This document shows positions 12,451 through 19,155 of a stretch of 27,959 bases of DNA, piece after piece (the stretch's first letter is position 1; each line of letters begins with the position of its first letter). A program made the position numbers and the translations under genes. The DNA comes from a virus: positions 1-27,959 of IMG/VR virus record IMGVR_UViG_3300047550_002610. The stretch is one strand, 5' to 3'. A model generated the notes under the pieces. It did no database searches. It saw nothing but the letters and a program-made list of their open reading frames with translations, and was not told the DNA's origin.

Positions 12451-14010
12451 TTAAGTCTTTTTCCTGTTTCGCTTTGGCTTGCGTGATACCGGCTTTGCCT
12501 GTTCCTTTTGCGTGTCCTGCTTTTGGAAAAATGGCAAGATCGCTGGAATGCTGGCAATGATTTTTCCTAGCCATGGCAGGCCAACCATGGTGGCAATGCC
12601 TGCGGCCAGCATGATCACGAAGGAAAAGCCACCGCTTGCAGGTGCATCAGCTTCCTTGCGTTTGTCTGGGTCTTTCTTCGGGTCGTAGTCCGGTCGCACC
12701 TTGCGCAACGCCTGAGCTAGCTTGACAGCGCCACCGTCATAGTCTGCTTGAGAATGTAAGACTTTCCCGTTCCCGTTTGCATCCGGTCCAGACTGTACCA
12801 CGATACGCGGCGCGCCAGGCGCAAAGCCAACATTAGCAACCGCCCAATCGTTCGGGCGATAGCATTGAATGAGAACTTGTTCGGACCATGCTTTGAGGTC
12901 CGCGTTTGTGTCCATGTCATTGATAATTTGTCGGCATTGCTCTGCGCTGCCTATCACCGTTAAGCGCAACTTGCTGCGGTCATCCGTCAGCGTGTTGCCT
13001 TCCTTGAGGATTTGGAAAGCCTTGGTGCGGTTTACTTCACGGCCATCGAGGAAGAATCGCTCGCAACCCTGGTCAATCTTGTCACGCTCGACGCCAAAGA
13101 ATAGCGGCCCCTGCTCTACGCGCCTGCTGCGCTGATAGATTGCAGGCAATTCCACCGGCGCTTTATCCTGCCTCGGCCCGAAGCTTCCATCTGGGCGAAG
13201 CTCGCGGTAGTAATTGCCAGCGCGTGACCAGATTCCGACTTGGACTAATTTACGATAGAGCGCAATTTGATCGCCGCCGTCATCGTCTGCAAACTCGACC
13301 CACTTGTATTCTGACTGGTTGCTGTCTCCTTCGACCGAAGGGCAACCATTAGCGCCCCATCCACCACCGCCGCGCGGCTTGATTGCGCCGTAAACTACCT
13401 GATTATCGTTTGCGTTAACTGGAACCGGTGGCGGTGGCGGCGCTAGCAGGAAGACCGCCCAACCGCCTCCGCCAGATATCCAGCGTTTGCGGAATTCCTC
13501 TGGCGCCATCCATTCATATCGGTTATCGCCAGGAAAGTTGTTATCTAGAATCGCTGCCCAGCGATCGCTCAAATGCGCGATATTCACCATGTGCGCTATC
13601 TTTCCGCTGCCGTAGCGCGGACTATAACCGTAAGTGACCGCTGGCATTCTTCCGGTGGAAAGCGCTAGCTTGATCAAGCTTGGGTCGTTGCCTTCGTATT
13701 GCAGGAATTGCGCGCCTGTGCAGTATTTTCCCATCATTTTTTCAAGCTTGCTCGGATATCCGCCGCCTAACTCTTTAGTCATTTTTGTTTGGAATCCGCG
13801 AACGCTTTCCACGTTCTGCCAGCGTCCAGCGTGTTCCACGCTGGTAAACACGCACAAGCCTGCGCCGTCGCGCCCGCCGGTGTTCTTCATGTGTTCGGCG
13901 CCAGGCAAATCAATCTGAATTTCTTCGCGTCCATCCGGTGACGTGCGACCGCCTTCAACAGAAGAACCTTCAATCTGAAAAAGGCACAGCGAAAGTAAAA
14001 ACGCCAGCAT
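12451..14010 (-). CDS. Secreted, membrane-anchored papain-like cysteine protease (candidate lysin)
   Basis: A 519-residue protein. Residues 1-17 form a signal peptide (LAFLLSLCLFQ). A cysteine-protease-like domain follows: GAGLCVFTSVEH with nucleophile C53, IAHMVNIAH with H140, and WAAILDNNFPG with D156/N157 as third residue. A Pro-rich linker (about 181-190), a long Gly-rich region and one C-terminal membrane segment (about 462-495) before a Lys/Arg-rich tail complete it. The gene next to the holin suggests a cell-envelope-cleaving enzyme, but a tail- or host-modifying protease is possible. No amidase, lysozyme or transglycosylase motif is seen. ATG at 14010 has GGAG at 7 nt. The third copy of the 49-bp motif ends 16 nt upstream. 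Confidence 0.65.
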   Translation of the reverse strand: MLAFLLSLCLFQIEGSSVEGGRTSPDGREEIQIDLPGAEHMKNTGGRDGAGLCVFTSVEHAGRWQNVESVRGFQTKMTKELGGGYPSKLEKMMGKYCTGAQFLQYEGNDPSLIKLALSTGRMPAVTYGYSPRYGSGKIAHMVNIAHLSDRWAAILDNNFPGDNRYEWMAPEEFRKRWISGGGGWAVFLLAPPPPPVPVNANDNQVVYGAIKPRGGGGWGANGCPSVEGDSNQSEYKWVEFADDDGGDQIALYRKLVQVGIWSRAGNYYRELRPDGSFGPRQDKAPVELPAIYQRSRRVEQGPLFFGVERDKIDQGCERFFLDGREVNRTKAFQILKEGNTLTDDRSKLRLTVIGSAEQCRQIINDMDTNADLKAWSEQVLIQCYRPNDWAVANVGFAPGAPRIVVQSGPDANGNGKVLHSQADYDGGAVKLAQALRKVRPDYDPKKDPDKRKEADAPASGGFSFVIMLAAGIATMVGLPWLGKIIASIPAILPFFQKQDTQKEQAKPVSRKPKRNRKKT

Positions 14011-14026
14011 GGAAGCGCTCCTAAAA

Positions 14027-14075
14027 GGAATGATTCCAGCGTACCATTGATTTTAAATTTTGCGAAATTGCTCGG
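14027..14075 (-). promoter_or_regulatory. 49-bp dispersed motif, copy 3 (degenerate)
   Basis: On the minus strand CCGAGCAATTTCGC (14075-14062), 25 bases containing GGTAC at the same offset as in the 17.2-kb copy, then GAATCATTCC. The match to the other copies is exact for the first 11 bases and weak at the far end. It fills the only sizeable gap between the fibre-side gene at 14078 and the protease gene, ending 16 nt before its ATG. Confidence 0.4.
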
Positions 14076-14077
14076 TA

Positions 14078-14266
14078 TTATGGGTTGGCGTCAAAGTATT
14101 TTCGAAGCTGTTTGCGTAACTGCTGAATGATGGTTTCTATCTCTGATCCATCAGGGAAAAAATCTGATTCGTCCACTCGCCTTTTGCCCTGCTGGGCAAT
14201 GAATTGAACTGCATATCCTTTGGTTCCGGTATCCGCTTGGGTGTTTTCCCTTATTAATATTTCCAT
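14078..14266 (-). CDS. Small protein of unknown function
   Basis: A 62-residue protein with a strand-like N-terminus (EILIRENTQADTG), GYAVQFIAQQGKRR and a C-terminal helix (ETIIQQLRKQLRKYFDA). ATG at 14266 has AGGGG upstream, and the collar-protein stop lies 7 bp before it. Similar small proteins occur downstream of tail fibres, where some are fibre chaperones; no motif supports that here. Confidence 0.6.
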   Translation of the reverse strand: MEILIRENTQADTGTKGYAVQFIAQQGKRRVDESDFFPDGSEIETIIQQLRKQLRKYFDANP

Positions 14267-14273
14267 GTTTCCC

Positions 14274-15221
14274 CTAAGTTTTAATAATGAAATTTAGAAC
14301 GACAAAAGGCGGCACGTTATTATGCCTGCCGCCACCACCTTGGCTATCAATAGTGTGGGTGTGATTGGCTGCCGTGTCGGTATCATTCACGCCATCAGAA
14401 TCTGAAAACCTGTGCATGGTGCCTGAAGGAACCGAAACAGTAGTGGTACCATTTGGTGAAACATAACTTAAAGCAGGCTTGCCGAAAGTGTGATAGTGAC
14501 TGCCTGCACCCTGTGTAGCACCATTGTGATTGTGACTTGGCATTTCTGTTGTGGTCAACAAATTCGTTTCTTCACCACCCCATTGGCCTAATGACCGCGC
14601 TGTTTGCGTTGTGCCTGAAGGCGCGCCTGTGCCTGAAGCATTTAGGCCGGTTCCAGTACCGGACCCAAGCGGGAAGCGTCCGCGCATATCTGGAACGTTG
14701 AAGGTTGTCGAACCGTTTCCAGCGCCGTACGACGTGCCAATCACCGCAAATAACGTGGCGTAGGTAGTTCGCGAAACAGCCGACCCATCTGCTAAAAGAT
14801 AGCCCGTTGGCGCTGTTGAAGCAATGTACGGAAATACCGACCCAGTTGGCACACCAGGTGATGCCACCCAGCTTGGCGCGCTGGTGCCGTTAGACTGTAG
14901 CAGGTTGCCAGCCGTTCCAGCCGCCAGCATTGCAGTCGTACCACTTGCCGACTGGTAAGGCAATTGCCCTGCACCACCACCGGCGAGATTAGTTGCAGTT
15001 GTTGCGCTGGTTGCCGACGTTGCTGTTGTTGCGCTGGTTGCGCTGGCAACCGTTCCGATAATGTCCGCACCGTTCAGGCTGGCAACTAAGATATTTCCTG
15101 TGCCACCAGAGTTGCCAATAAACACTTTTTTATCTGCTGCCTGAATGGCGAGTTCCCCAGCGGCAAGCGTTGGCGTTGCCGATGCGGTATAACTTCGTTT
15201 TGGCTTGATCGTGTTTGCCAC
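14274..15221 (-). CDS. Tail fibre protein with phage tail collar domain
   Basis: A 315-residue structural protein. The N-terminus (TIKPKRSYTASATPTLAAGELA) is shared in style with the next gene. The middle is Ala/Thr-rich. From about residue 128 comes a tail-collar domain: GSVFPYIA..APTGYLLADGSAVSR..YA.LF, STTFNVPDMRGRFPLG, and a His-rich end with EMPSHNHN and NHTHTI, ending VPPFVVLNFIIK. Collar domains trimerise and bind ions through the His clusters. It is probably part of the host-contacting fibre. Start GTG at 15221. Confidence 0.87.
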   Translation of the reverse strand: MANTIKPKRSYTASATPTLAAGELAIQAADKKVFIGNSGGTGNILVASLNGADIIGTVASATSATTATSATSATTATNLAGGGAGQLPYQSASGTTAMLAAGTAGNLLQSNGTSAPSWVASPGVPTGSVFPYIASTAPTGYLLADGSAVSRTTYATLFAVIGTSYGAGNGSTTFNVPDMRGRFPLGSGTGTGLNASGTGAPSGTTQTARSLGQWGGEETNLLTTTEMPSHNHNGATQGAGSHYHTFGKPALSYVSPNGTTTVSVPSGTMHRFSDSDGVNDTDTAANHTHTIDSQGGGGRHNNVPPFVVLNFIIKT

Positions 15222-15223
15222 GC

Positions 15224-16447
15224 TTAGAAGGTTCCCCCGTCCACCGCTACGCCGTCAAGCGTGGTAGCGCTTAAAACGGTTGTGCCATTGATCTTAAAAG
15301 CTTTTCCGCTGGCAAGGTCGATATGCTCGCTGGATGTCCACGAATCGGTTGAATCAACCCAGTTCAAAGTTTTGTCGGTTGCGCCGTGTAGCGTAATACC
15401 ACCTCCATCGGCTGCTGCGTCTGTGCTGGAACCGGTGGCCAGTTCAATGTTTTTGTCGGCTACAGTTAAGGTCGTTGAACTTACGGTAGTTGTCGTGCCT
15501 TGAACGGTCAAATTTCCTGTAACGATAACATTCCCGGAAACCGTTCCACCGCTGGACGCAAGGTAACTGAGCGCCGGTATATCCGCTGCCACCAACGCGC
15601 GGAAGGTTGGCGTTGTAGCCGCGCCTGTGGTTGGTCCTGCGAAGATCACGTTTGCGCTCTGATTCGCCAGGGAAACCGCTAGCGTTCCGCTACTGGTGAT
15701 TGGTGAACCGCTCACGCTCAAGACGCTAGTTGGAACGGTAAGAGATACGCTGGTCACGGTGCCGCTGGTAGCGGTTACGTATTCAATGTCGGTAGCGCCT
15801 GAATTTACAGCAAGGTATTTGCCACCCGCCCCGGTAAATGAAGGCAAAAGATTAGTTCTTGCCAGCGCTGCGGTTGTGCCACCGGTTCCACCCTGCGCAA
15901 CGCTTAAAGCAGTTGTTAAGCCGGTAATCGAAGTGATGTCCGAATTCGCACCGCTTGCCGCTGCGCTAAGGTTCGAGCGCGCGCCGCTTGCCGTTGTGGA
16001 ACCTGTTCCACCCTGCGCCACGGTTAGCGCTGTAGTCAATCCAGTAATGGAAGTAATGTCGGAATTCGCGCCACTTGCCGCGGCGCCAAGATTGGAACGC
16101 GCACCGCTGGCGGTATCCGAGCCGGTTCCACCTCGATTAACCGGAAGCTGAAAACCGGAAGGGAAAGTAAGGGAAGTATTTGTAAAACTTACGGAATTAG
16201 AAAAAGTGGTAGCTGCGCTAAACGTTTTGGCGCCTGTGACCGTCTGCGAAGTTCCCAGCGTGCAAAAGCTTCCAGTTCCTGCAATTGCGGTGATGCTGCT
16301 GGCAACACCTCCGCCCGCATCACCATAACCGTAATAAAGAATGTTGTCGGCTTCATTGTAGAGCAATTCCCCGTTGTACGCGGTAACGCCGCTAACGCCA
16401 GCGCTTCCGCTTGAGGAACGTCTTTTGATTCGGATTGTATTTGCCAT
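15224..16447 (-). CDS. Repetitive tail fibre protein
   Basis: A 407-residue fibre protein. The N-terminus (TIRIKRR...NGELLYNEADNILYYG) resembles that of the collar protein. Residues 103-200 hold two and a half copies of a 40-residue unit with the phage tail-repeat motif AQGGTG..TA.GAR.NL. The C-terminal part is Ser/Thr/Val-rich, beta-helical in character (NLTVQGTTTTVSSTTLTVADKNIELA, GGGITLHG), ending VAVDGGTF, nearly the same end as the next gene. ATG at 16447 has AGGAG at 5 nt. No intramolecular chaperone or lyase domain is seen. Confidence 0.85.
   Translation of the reverse strand: MANTIRIKRRSSSGSAGVSGVTAYNGELLYNEADNILYYGYGDAGGGVASSITAIAGTGSFCTLGTSQTVTGAKTFSAATTFSNSVSFTNTSLTFPSGFQLPVNRGGTGSDTASGARSNLGAAASGANSDITSITGLTTALTVAQGGTGSTTASGARSNLSAAASGANSDITSITGLTTALSVAQGGTGGTTAALARTNLLPSFTGAGGKYLAVNSGATDIEYVTATSGTVTSVSLTVPTSVLSVSGSPITSSGTLAVSLANQSANVIFAGPTTGAATTPTFRALVAADIPALSYLASSGGTVSGNVIVTGNLTVQGTTTTVSSTTLTVADKNIELATGSSTDAAADGGGITLHGATDKTLNWVDSTDSWTSSEHIDLASGKAFKINGTTVLSATTLDGVAVDGGTF
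15848..16141 (-). repeat. 120-bp tandem repeats inside the tail fibre gene
   Basis: Two full copies (16141-16022 and 16021-15902) and a partial third (15901-15848) encode the 40-residue fibre unit. The two full copies differ at only a few residues (R/Q, D/T, G/S, T/S), so copy number could change by recombination and alter fibre length. Confidence 0.8.
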
Positions 16448-16455
16448 CGTCTCTC

Positions 16456-16815
16456 CTAGAAGGAACCGCCGTCAACGGATTGCGAGTTCGTCCACTTTTG
16501 CAACCCGCTGTGATATTTCAAAAGATTGGCGTCGGACAGGTTGACCAGCAACACGTCTTCAAGCTGCGAAAGCTGATTGATCGGACCACCAGCAGGACCT
16601 TGCGGACCAGCAGGACCACGCGCGCCAACTGGACCCGGTGCGTAAACCGTCAACGTGCCAACGCTGGATTGAACCTCAATTTGCGCCGGTGATTGCACTT
16701 CCACAAGTTCGGCAATTCGATTAACGGTTAAATTAATTCCCTGCTCGGTGGCGAGCAAAGGCGCGCCTTGCGTTTCCACGGTCGAATTTTCAGGAACGCC
16801 AAGAAGGTCGCTCAC
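16456..16815 (-). CDS. Short tail protein with collagen-like segment
   Basis: A 119-residue protein: a beta-rich N-terminal half (NLTVNRIAELVEVQSP, IEVQSSVGTLTVYA), a collagen-like run of G-x-y triplets at 61-77 (GPVGARGPAGPQGPAGG), then a domain ending KWTNSQSVDGGSF. Collagen-like segments make stiff triple-helical stalks in phage fibres. GTG at 16815 overlaps the upstream stop (GTGA), with GGAGG at 7 nt. Confidence 0.78.
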   Translation of the reverse strand: MSDLLGVPENSTVETQGAPLLATEQGINLTVNRIAELVEVQSPAQIEVQSSVGTLTVYAPGPVGARGPAGPQGPAGGPINQLSQLEDVLLVNLSDANLLKYHSGLQKWTNSQSVDGGSF

Positions 16816-17159
16816 TTGGTTACCTCCGGTGTTACGGTGCAGGTGCCGCCGACAAGGCGGGTAACGATTCCGCTTGGGTCAATAATTTCCAAATCCCAGA
16901 CGTAATTGCCTGGCGTCAGCGTGGCAGTCGTGGCGGCAGGAACACTAAACGCAATCAATCCAGTCGCCGCTGTGATCGAGATGGTTCCCGCCTGACTGGT
17001 TGCGCTCAGAACGGTGCCGCTCGCGCTGTAGCTGGTGCGAATTTGCGAACGCGCGCTGTAGCCTGTCAGGTCTACAATGGCGTTGTTGGAATCTCGATAG
17101 GTGAAACTTTCGCGCAAGGTTGCGCCTTGATCTATCACTAGGTGATAAAATGCTGCCAT
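16812..17159 (-). CDS. BppU-like baseplate/fibre N-terminal domain protein
   Basis: A 115-residue beta-sandwich-like protein. DQGATLRESFTYRDSNN.IVDLTGYSARSQIR, then ISITAATGLIAFSVPAATTATLTPGNYVWDLEI is the pattern of BppU-type and related phage domains that join receptor-binding parts to the tail. It stands alone rather than as a domain of a larger fibre. ATG at 17159 follows a copy of the 49-bp motif by 19 nt, suggesting a new transcript starts here. Confidence 0.75.
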   Translation of the reverse strand: MAAFYHLVIDQGATLRESFTYRDSNNAIVDLTGYSARSQIRTSYSASGTVLSATSQAGTISITAATGLIAFSVPAATTATLTPGNYVWDLEIIDPSGIVTRLVGGTCTVTPEVTK

Positions 17160-17178
17160 TAGTACCTCGCGTAAAAAG

Positions 17179-17227
17179 AACTATTTTCAATAGTACCTTC
17201 GGTATCATGTGTTCGCAAATTGCTCGG
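17179..17227 (-). promoter_or_regulatory. 49-bp dispersed motif, copy 2 (candidate phage promoter)
   Basis: Same layout as 1175-1223: CCGAGCAATTTGCG (17227-17214), 25 bases, GAAAATAGTT (17188-17179). The inner bases include TACCGAAGGTAC, a small hairpin. On the minus strand TTGCGA and TACTAT are 17 bp apart, a fair sigma-70-like pair in this copy only. It fills the 69-bp gap between the glycosyltransferase stop and the BppU-like gene. Confidence 0.5.
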
Positions 17228-17228
17228 A

Positions 17229-17960
17229 TTAACAATAATTCCCCTGCGCTTGCCAGCCGCGGACAGTAAACGATTCATCCAGCGTGACGCCGTAACGACT
17301 GGCCACGCTTTCATAGTCCGCGCGACTGTGCGAGCAATGCCAGACGATTCCTTTATCCTTGACCGTTCGCCGTTCCTGAAACAGCGGCCAGCGCCAGAAG
17401 TCGTTTTCAATCAAGCGCATGGCTTCCCAAACAAGAGCCTCAGCGGCAATCGTCTTGATTGGCCTTGGGAACAGCATGGACAAAGTATCCGGACGATACC
17501 AGCGCGCCACATCAAACAAAATAGCCTCGGTACGCAACGGCAAACGGTACGGACCTTCAAAGCACGACTGGCAACCGGTCGCCAGTCCGCTTGAAAGTAA
17601 ACCGCTTGCGCTGGTCCGTAGCCAGTCCTGAACATCCACAAGACAACGCTGGGAAAGCTTGCAGAAAACGTCCAGATCAAGCGCCTTCGCCCATTGTAGG
17701 CCAAGATAATAGCTGACCAAATCGCCGCCAACGTGGCCCAATCTGTCTGGATTACTCCAGAGCGTGACGCGGTTGGCGTGGCAAAGATGAAACAGCGTTT
17801 CAAATTTACTGTCCCTGTCAGGGTTTAGCGCTGTTCCTGTCGAACAGTCATCGCAAACAAGAATCTGCGTATCTTCCCCGCAACGGTCGCGGATTAATTT
17901 AATCTGCAATTCCACTAGGCGCGGATAGTTATAAGAACCAATAACCACACCGGCTTTCAT
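17229..17960 (-). CDS. Glycosyltransferase, GT-A fold (family 2-like)
   Basis: A 243-residue protein starting VVIGSYNYPRLVELQIKLIRDR, with ILVCDDCS as a nucleotide-sugar-binding acidic motif, HVGGDLVSYYLGLQWA as the next conserved part and DLDVFCKLSQR in place of a DxD region. It would move a sugar from a nucleotide-sugar donor to an acceptor that may be a virion protein, since tail genes lie on both sides, or a host envelope glycan. ATG at 17960 has AAGG at 7 nt and overlaps the Cys-rich gene by 4 bp, so the two are probably made together. Confidence 0.75.
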   Translation of the reverse strand: MKAGVVIGSYNYPRLVELQIKLIRDRCGEDTQILVCDDCSTGTALNPDRDSKFETLFHLCHANRVTLWSNPDRLGHVGGDLVSYYLGLQWAKALDLDVFCKLSQRCLVDVQDWLRTSASGLLSSGLATGCQSCFEGPYRLPLRTEAILFDVARWYRPDTLSMLFPRPIKTIAAEALVWEAMRLIENDFWRWPLFQERRTVKDKGIVWHCSHSRADYESVASRYGVTLDESFTVRGWQAQGNYC

Positions 17961-18268
17961 GGTTCATCCTTCCGGTAGTCAGAACAGGAAAGACAGGAAC
18001 GCACGCCATCATTAGAAGAACCGGTGCGGCAGCGTTCATGCAACGCGCAGGCGTGAACCCATTTGCCAGGACAATTACAAGCGGCGCGCTCAAGAACTTT
18101 CCCCAGGTGTTCGCAATTGTCGCGCCGATTAATCTTGATTGTTTTGATTCCGCCACCCATAAACAGGTCGGCGTAACGCTGATCAAACTGCACAAGCCAA
18201 CACAATCGGCATTGGGAAGAGTCCCACACGGACGACGTGACACGGTTACAGGTGCAGGGGCGCGTCAT
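17957..18268 (-). CDS. Cys-rich zinc-binding protein coupled to the glycosyltransferase
   Basis: A 103-residue protein with 12 Cys and several His in CxC, CxxC and NCEHLG...CNC...HACALHERC...SCLSC patterns, able to bind two or more metal ions. The C-x-HLG ... C..H..C ... SC..C.DY layout recalls Cys-rich modules that I associate with glycosyltransferase-like proteins in Planctomycetes. ATG at 18268 overlaps the upstream stop (ATGA) and is preferred to the TTG at 18289. It may be an accessory subunit of the glycosyltransferase. Confidence 0.68.
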   Translation of the reverse strand: MTRPCTCNRVTSSVWDSSQCRLCWLVQFDQRYADLFMGGGIKTIKINRRDNCEHLGKVLERAACNCPGKWVHACALHERCRTGSSNDGVRSCLSCSDYRKDEP

Positions 18269-19155
18269 TCGGTTATGATCGCTTTCCAATCACCAACAAA
18301 TTTTGTCCTATACCTTGAAACATTTACAACAGGTCCGTTTGGCAAATATGTCTCAGCGTATACATAAGCGCGAATAAAATCGTATGTTGCCAGGTCATAT
18401 ACTGAAGAAAAATTGTGCAACGGATACCATCTTGTACCAGTTGCTTTTGCAAAAAAAGGAGTACATGAAGACAACACCTTGTTGCCTTCTGGGTGAATTT
18501 GTCCAGCAGAATTGTTTGTTATAAAAAAACCTGCGCCGTCATTTGCTTGCGTCATCCATTCAAGCGTATAACTATTGCCAACGCAATATAGACGCATAAC
18601 CTTAAGTGTTCTTGTGCTAAGAAATGGCTGAAAAGCCAATGGGTCTTCGTAACTTGTTGGAAAACCAAAAAAAGGTGAATCAGGGCCGGCATATATTCGT
18701 ATATTATTTCCATTGTCGTTAATAACTGTGTCTAAAATGTCCCATTTTTTCAACTCTGTTATATTAAAATTGAATGGGCCACCGTTGAAATCACCTTGAC
18801 CAACTAAAGCCGGATCAATGTATTCAAAAACGTATGTCGCATCTTGGGATACAGAACCTGGGTCCATTGCTGCAGGCTTTCTTGACGTAGGAAAATTATT
18901 TGGATCGTAAAAAACATTATTAATTAACGTGCTTTTTTTGATTAATGGAATTGGACCAAGCCCTGGAAAACTAATTGCAGATGTAAAACTAAATCCCCGA
19001 TTTGTGGTTATTGTTTCTTCCTTCACAAATGGCATAAGTGTTACATAAAGGAATTCTGGCAAATCATCTATGTTGCAACACCCAAACTTATCACAACATG
19101 GAACGCAGGTTAACGAGTTTATTGTGCTTGCATTTGGCGTAAGATTAAGCGCCAT
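18265..19155 (-). CDS. AT-rich tail-region protein, candidate receptor-binding protein
   Basis: A 296-residue protein with a Cys-rich start (CVPCCDKFGCC at 17-27), then a long Asn/Pro/Phe-rich, mostly beta sequence (ITTNRGFSFTSAIS, YVFEYIDP, TLEWMTQAND) and no recognised family. Its DNA is clearly richer in A and T than the genes on either side, which suggests separate acquisition. Position between a coiled-coil fibre protein and the glycosyltransferase suits an exchangeable host-contact protein. ATG at 19155 has GGGGG at 6 nt and shares one base with the upstream stop. Confidence 0.65.
   Translation of the reverse strand: MALNLTPNASTINSLTCVPCCDKFGCCNIDDLPEFLYVTLMPFVKEETITTNRGFSFTSAISFPGLGPIPLIKKSTLINNVFYDPNNFPTSRKPAAMDPGSVSQDATYVFEYIDPALVGQGDFNGGPFNFNITELKKWDILDTVINDNGNNIRIYAGPDSPFFGFPTSYEDPLAFQPFLSTRTLKVMRLYCVGNSYTLEWMTQANDGAGFFITNNSAGQIHPEGNKVLSSCTPFFAKATGTRWYPLHNFSSVYDLATYDFIRAYVYAETYLPNGPVVNVSRYRTKFVGDWKAIITE

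Noticed and set aside
15696-16151. 151-residue plus-strand frame antisense to the fibre gene
   Set aside because: It is a shadow produced by the tandem repeats and Ala/Thr/Ser-rich coding on the minus strand.
15224-16447. Diversity-generating retroelement acting on the fibre gene
   Set aside because: No reverse transcriptase and no template repeat with adenine-specific differences were seen; the repeats are ordinary tandem copies.
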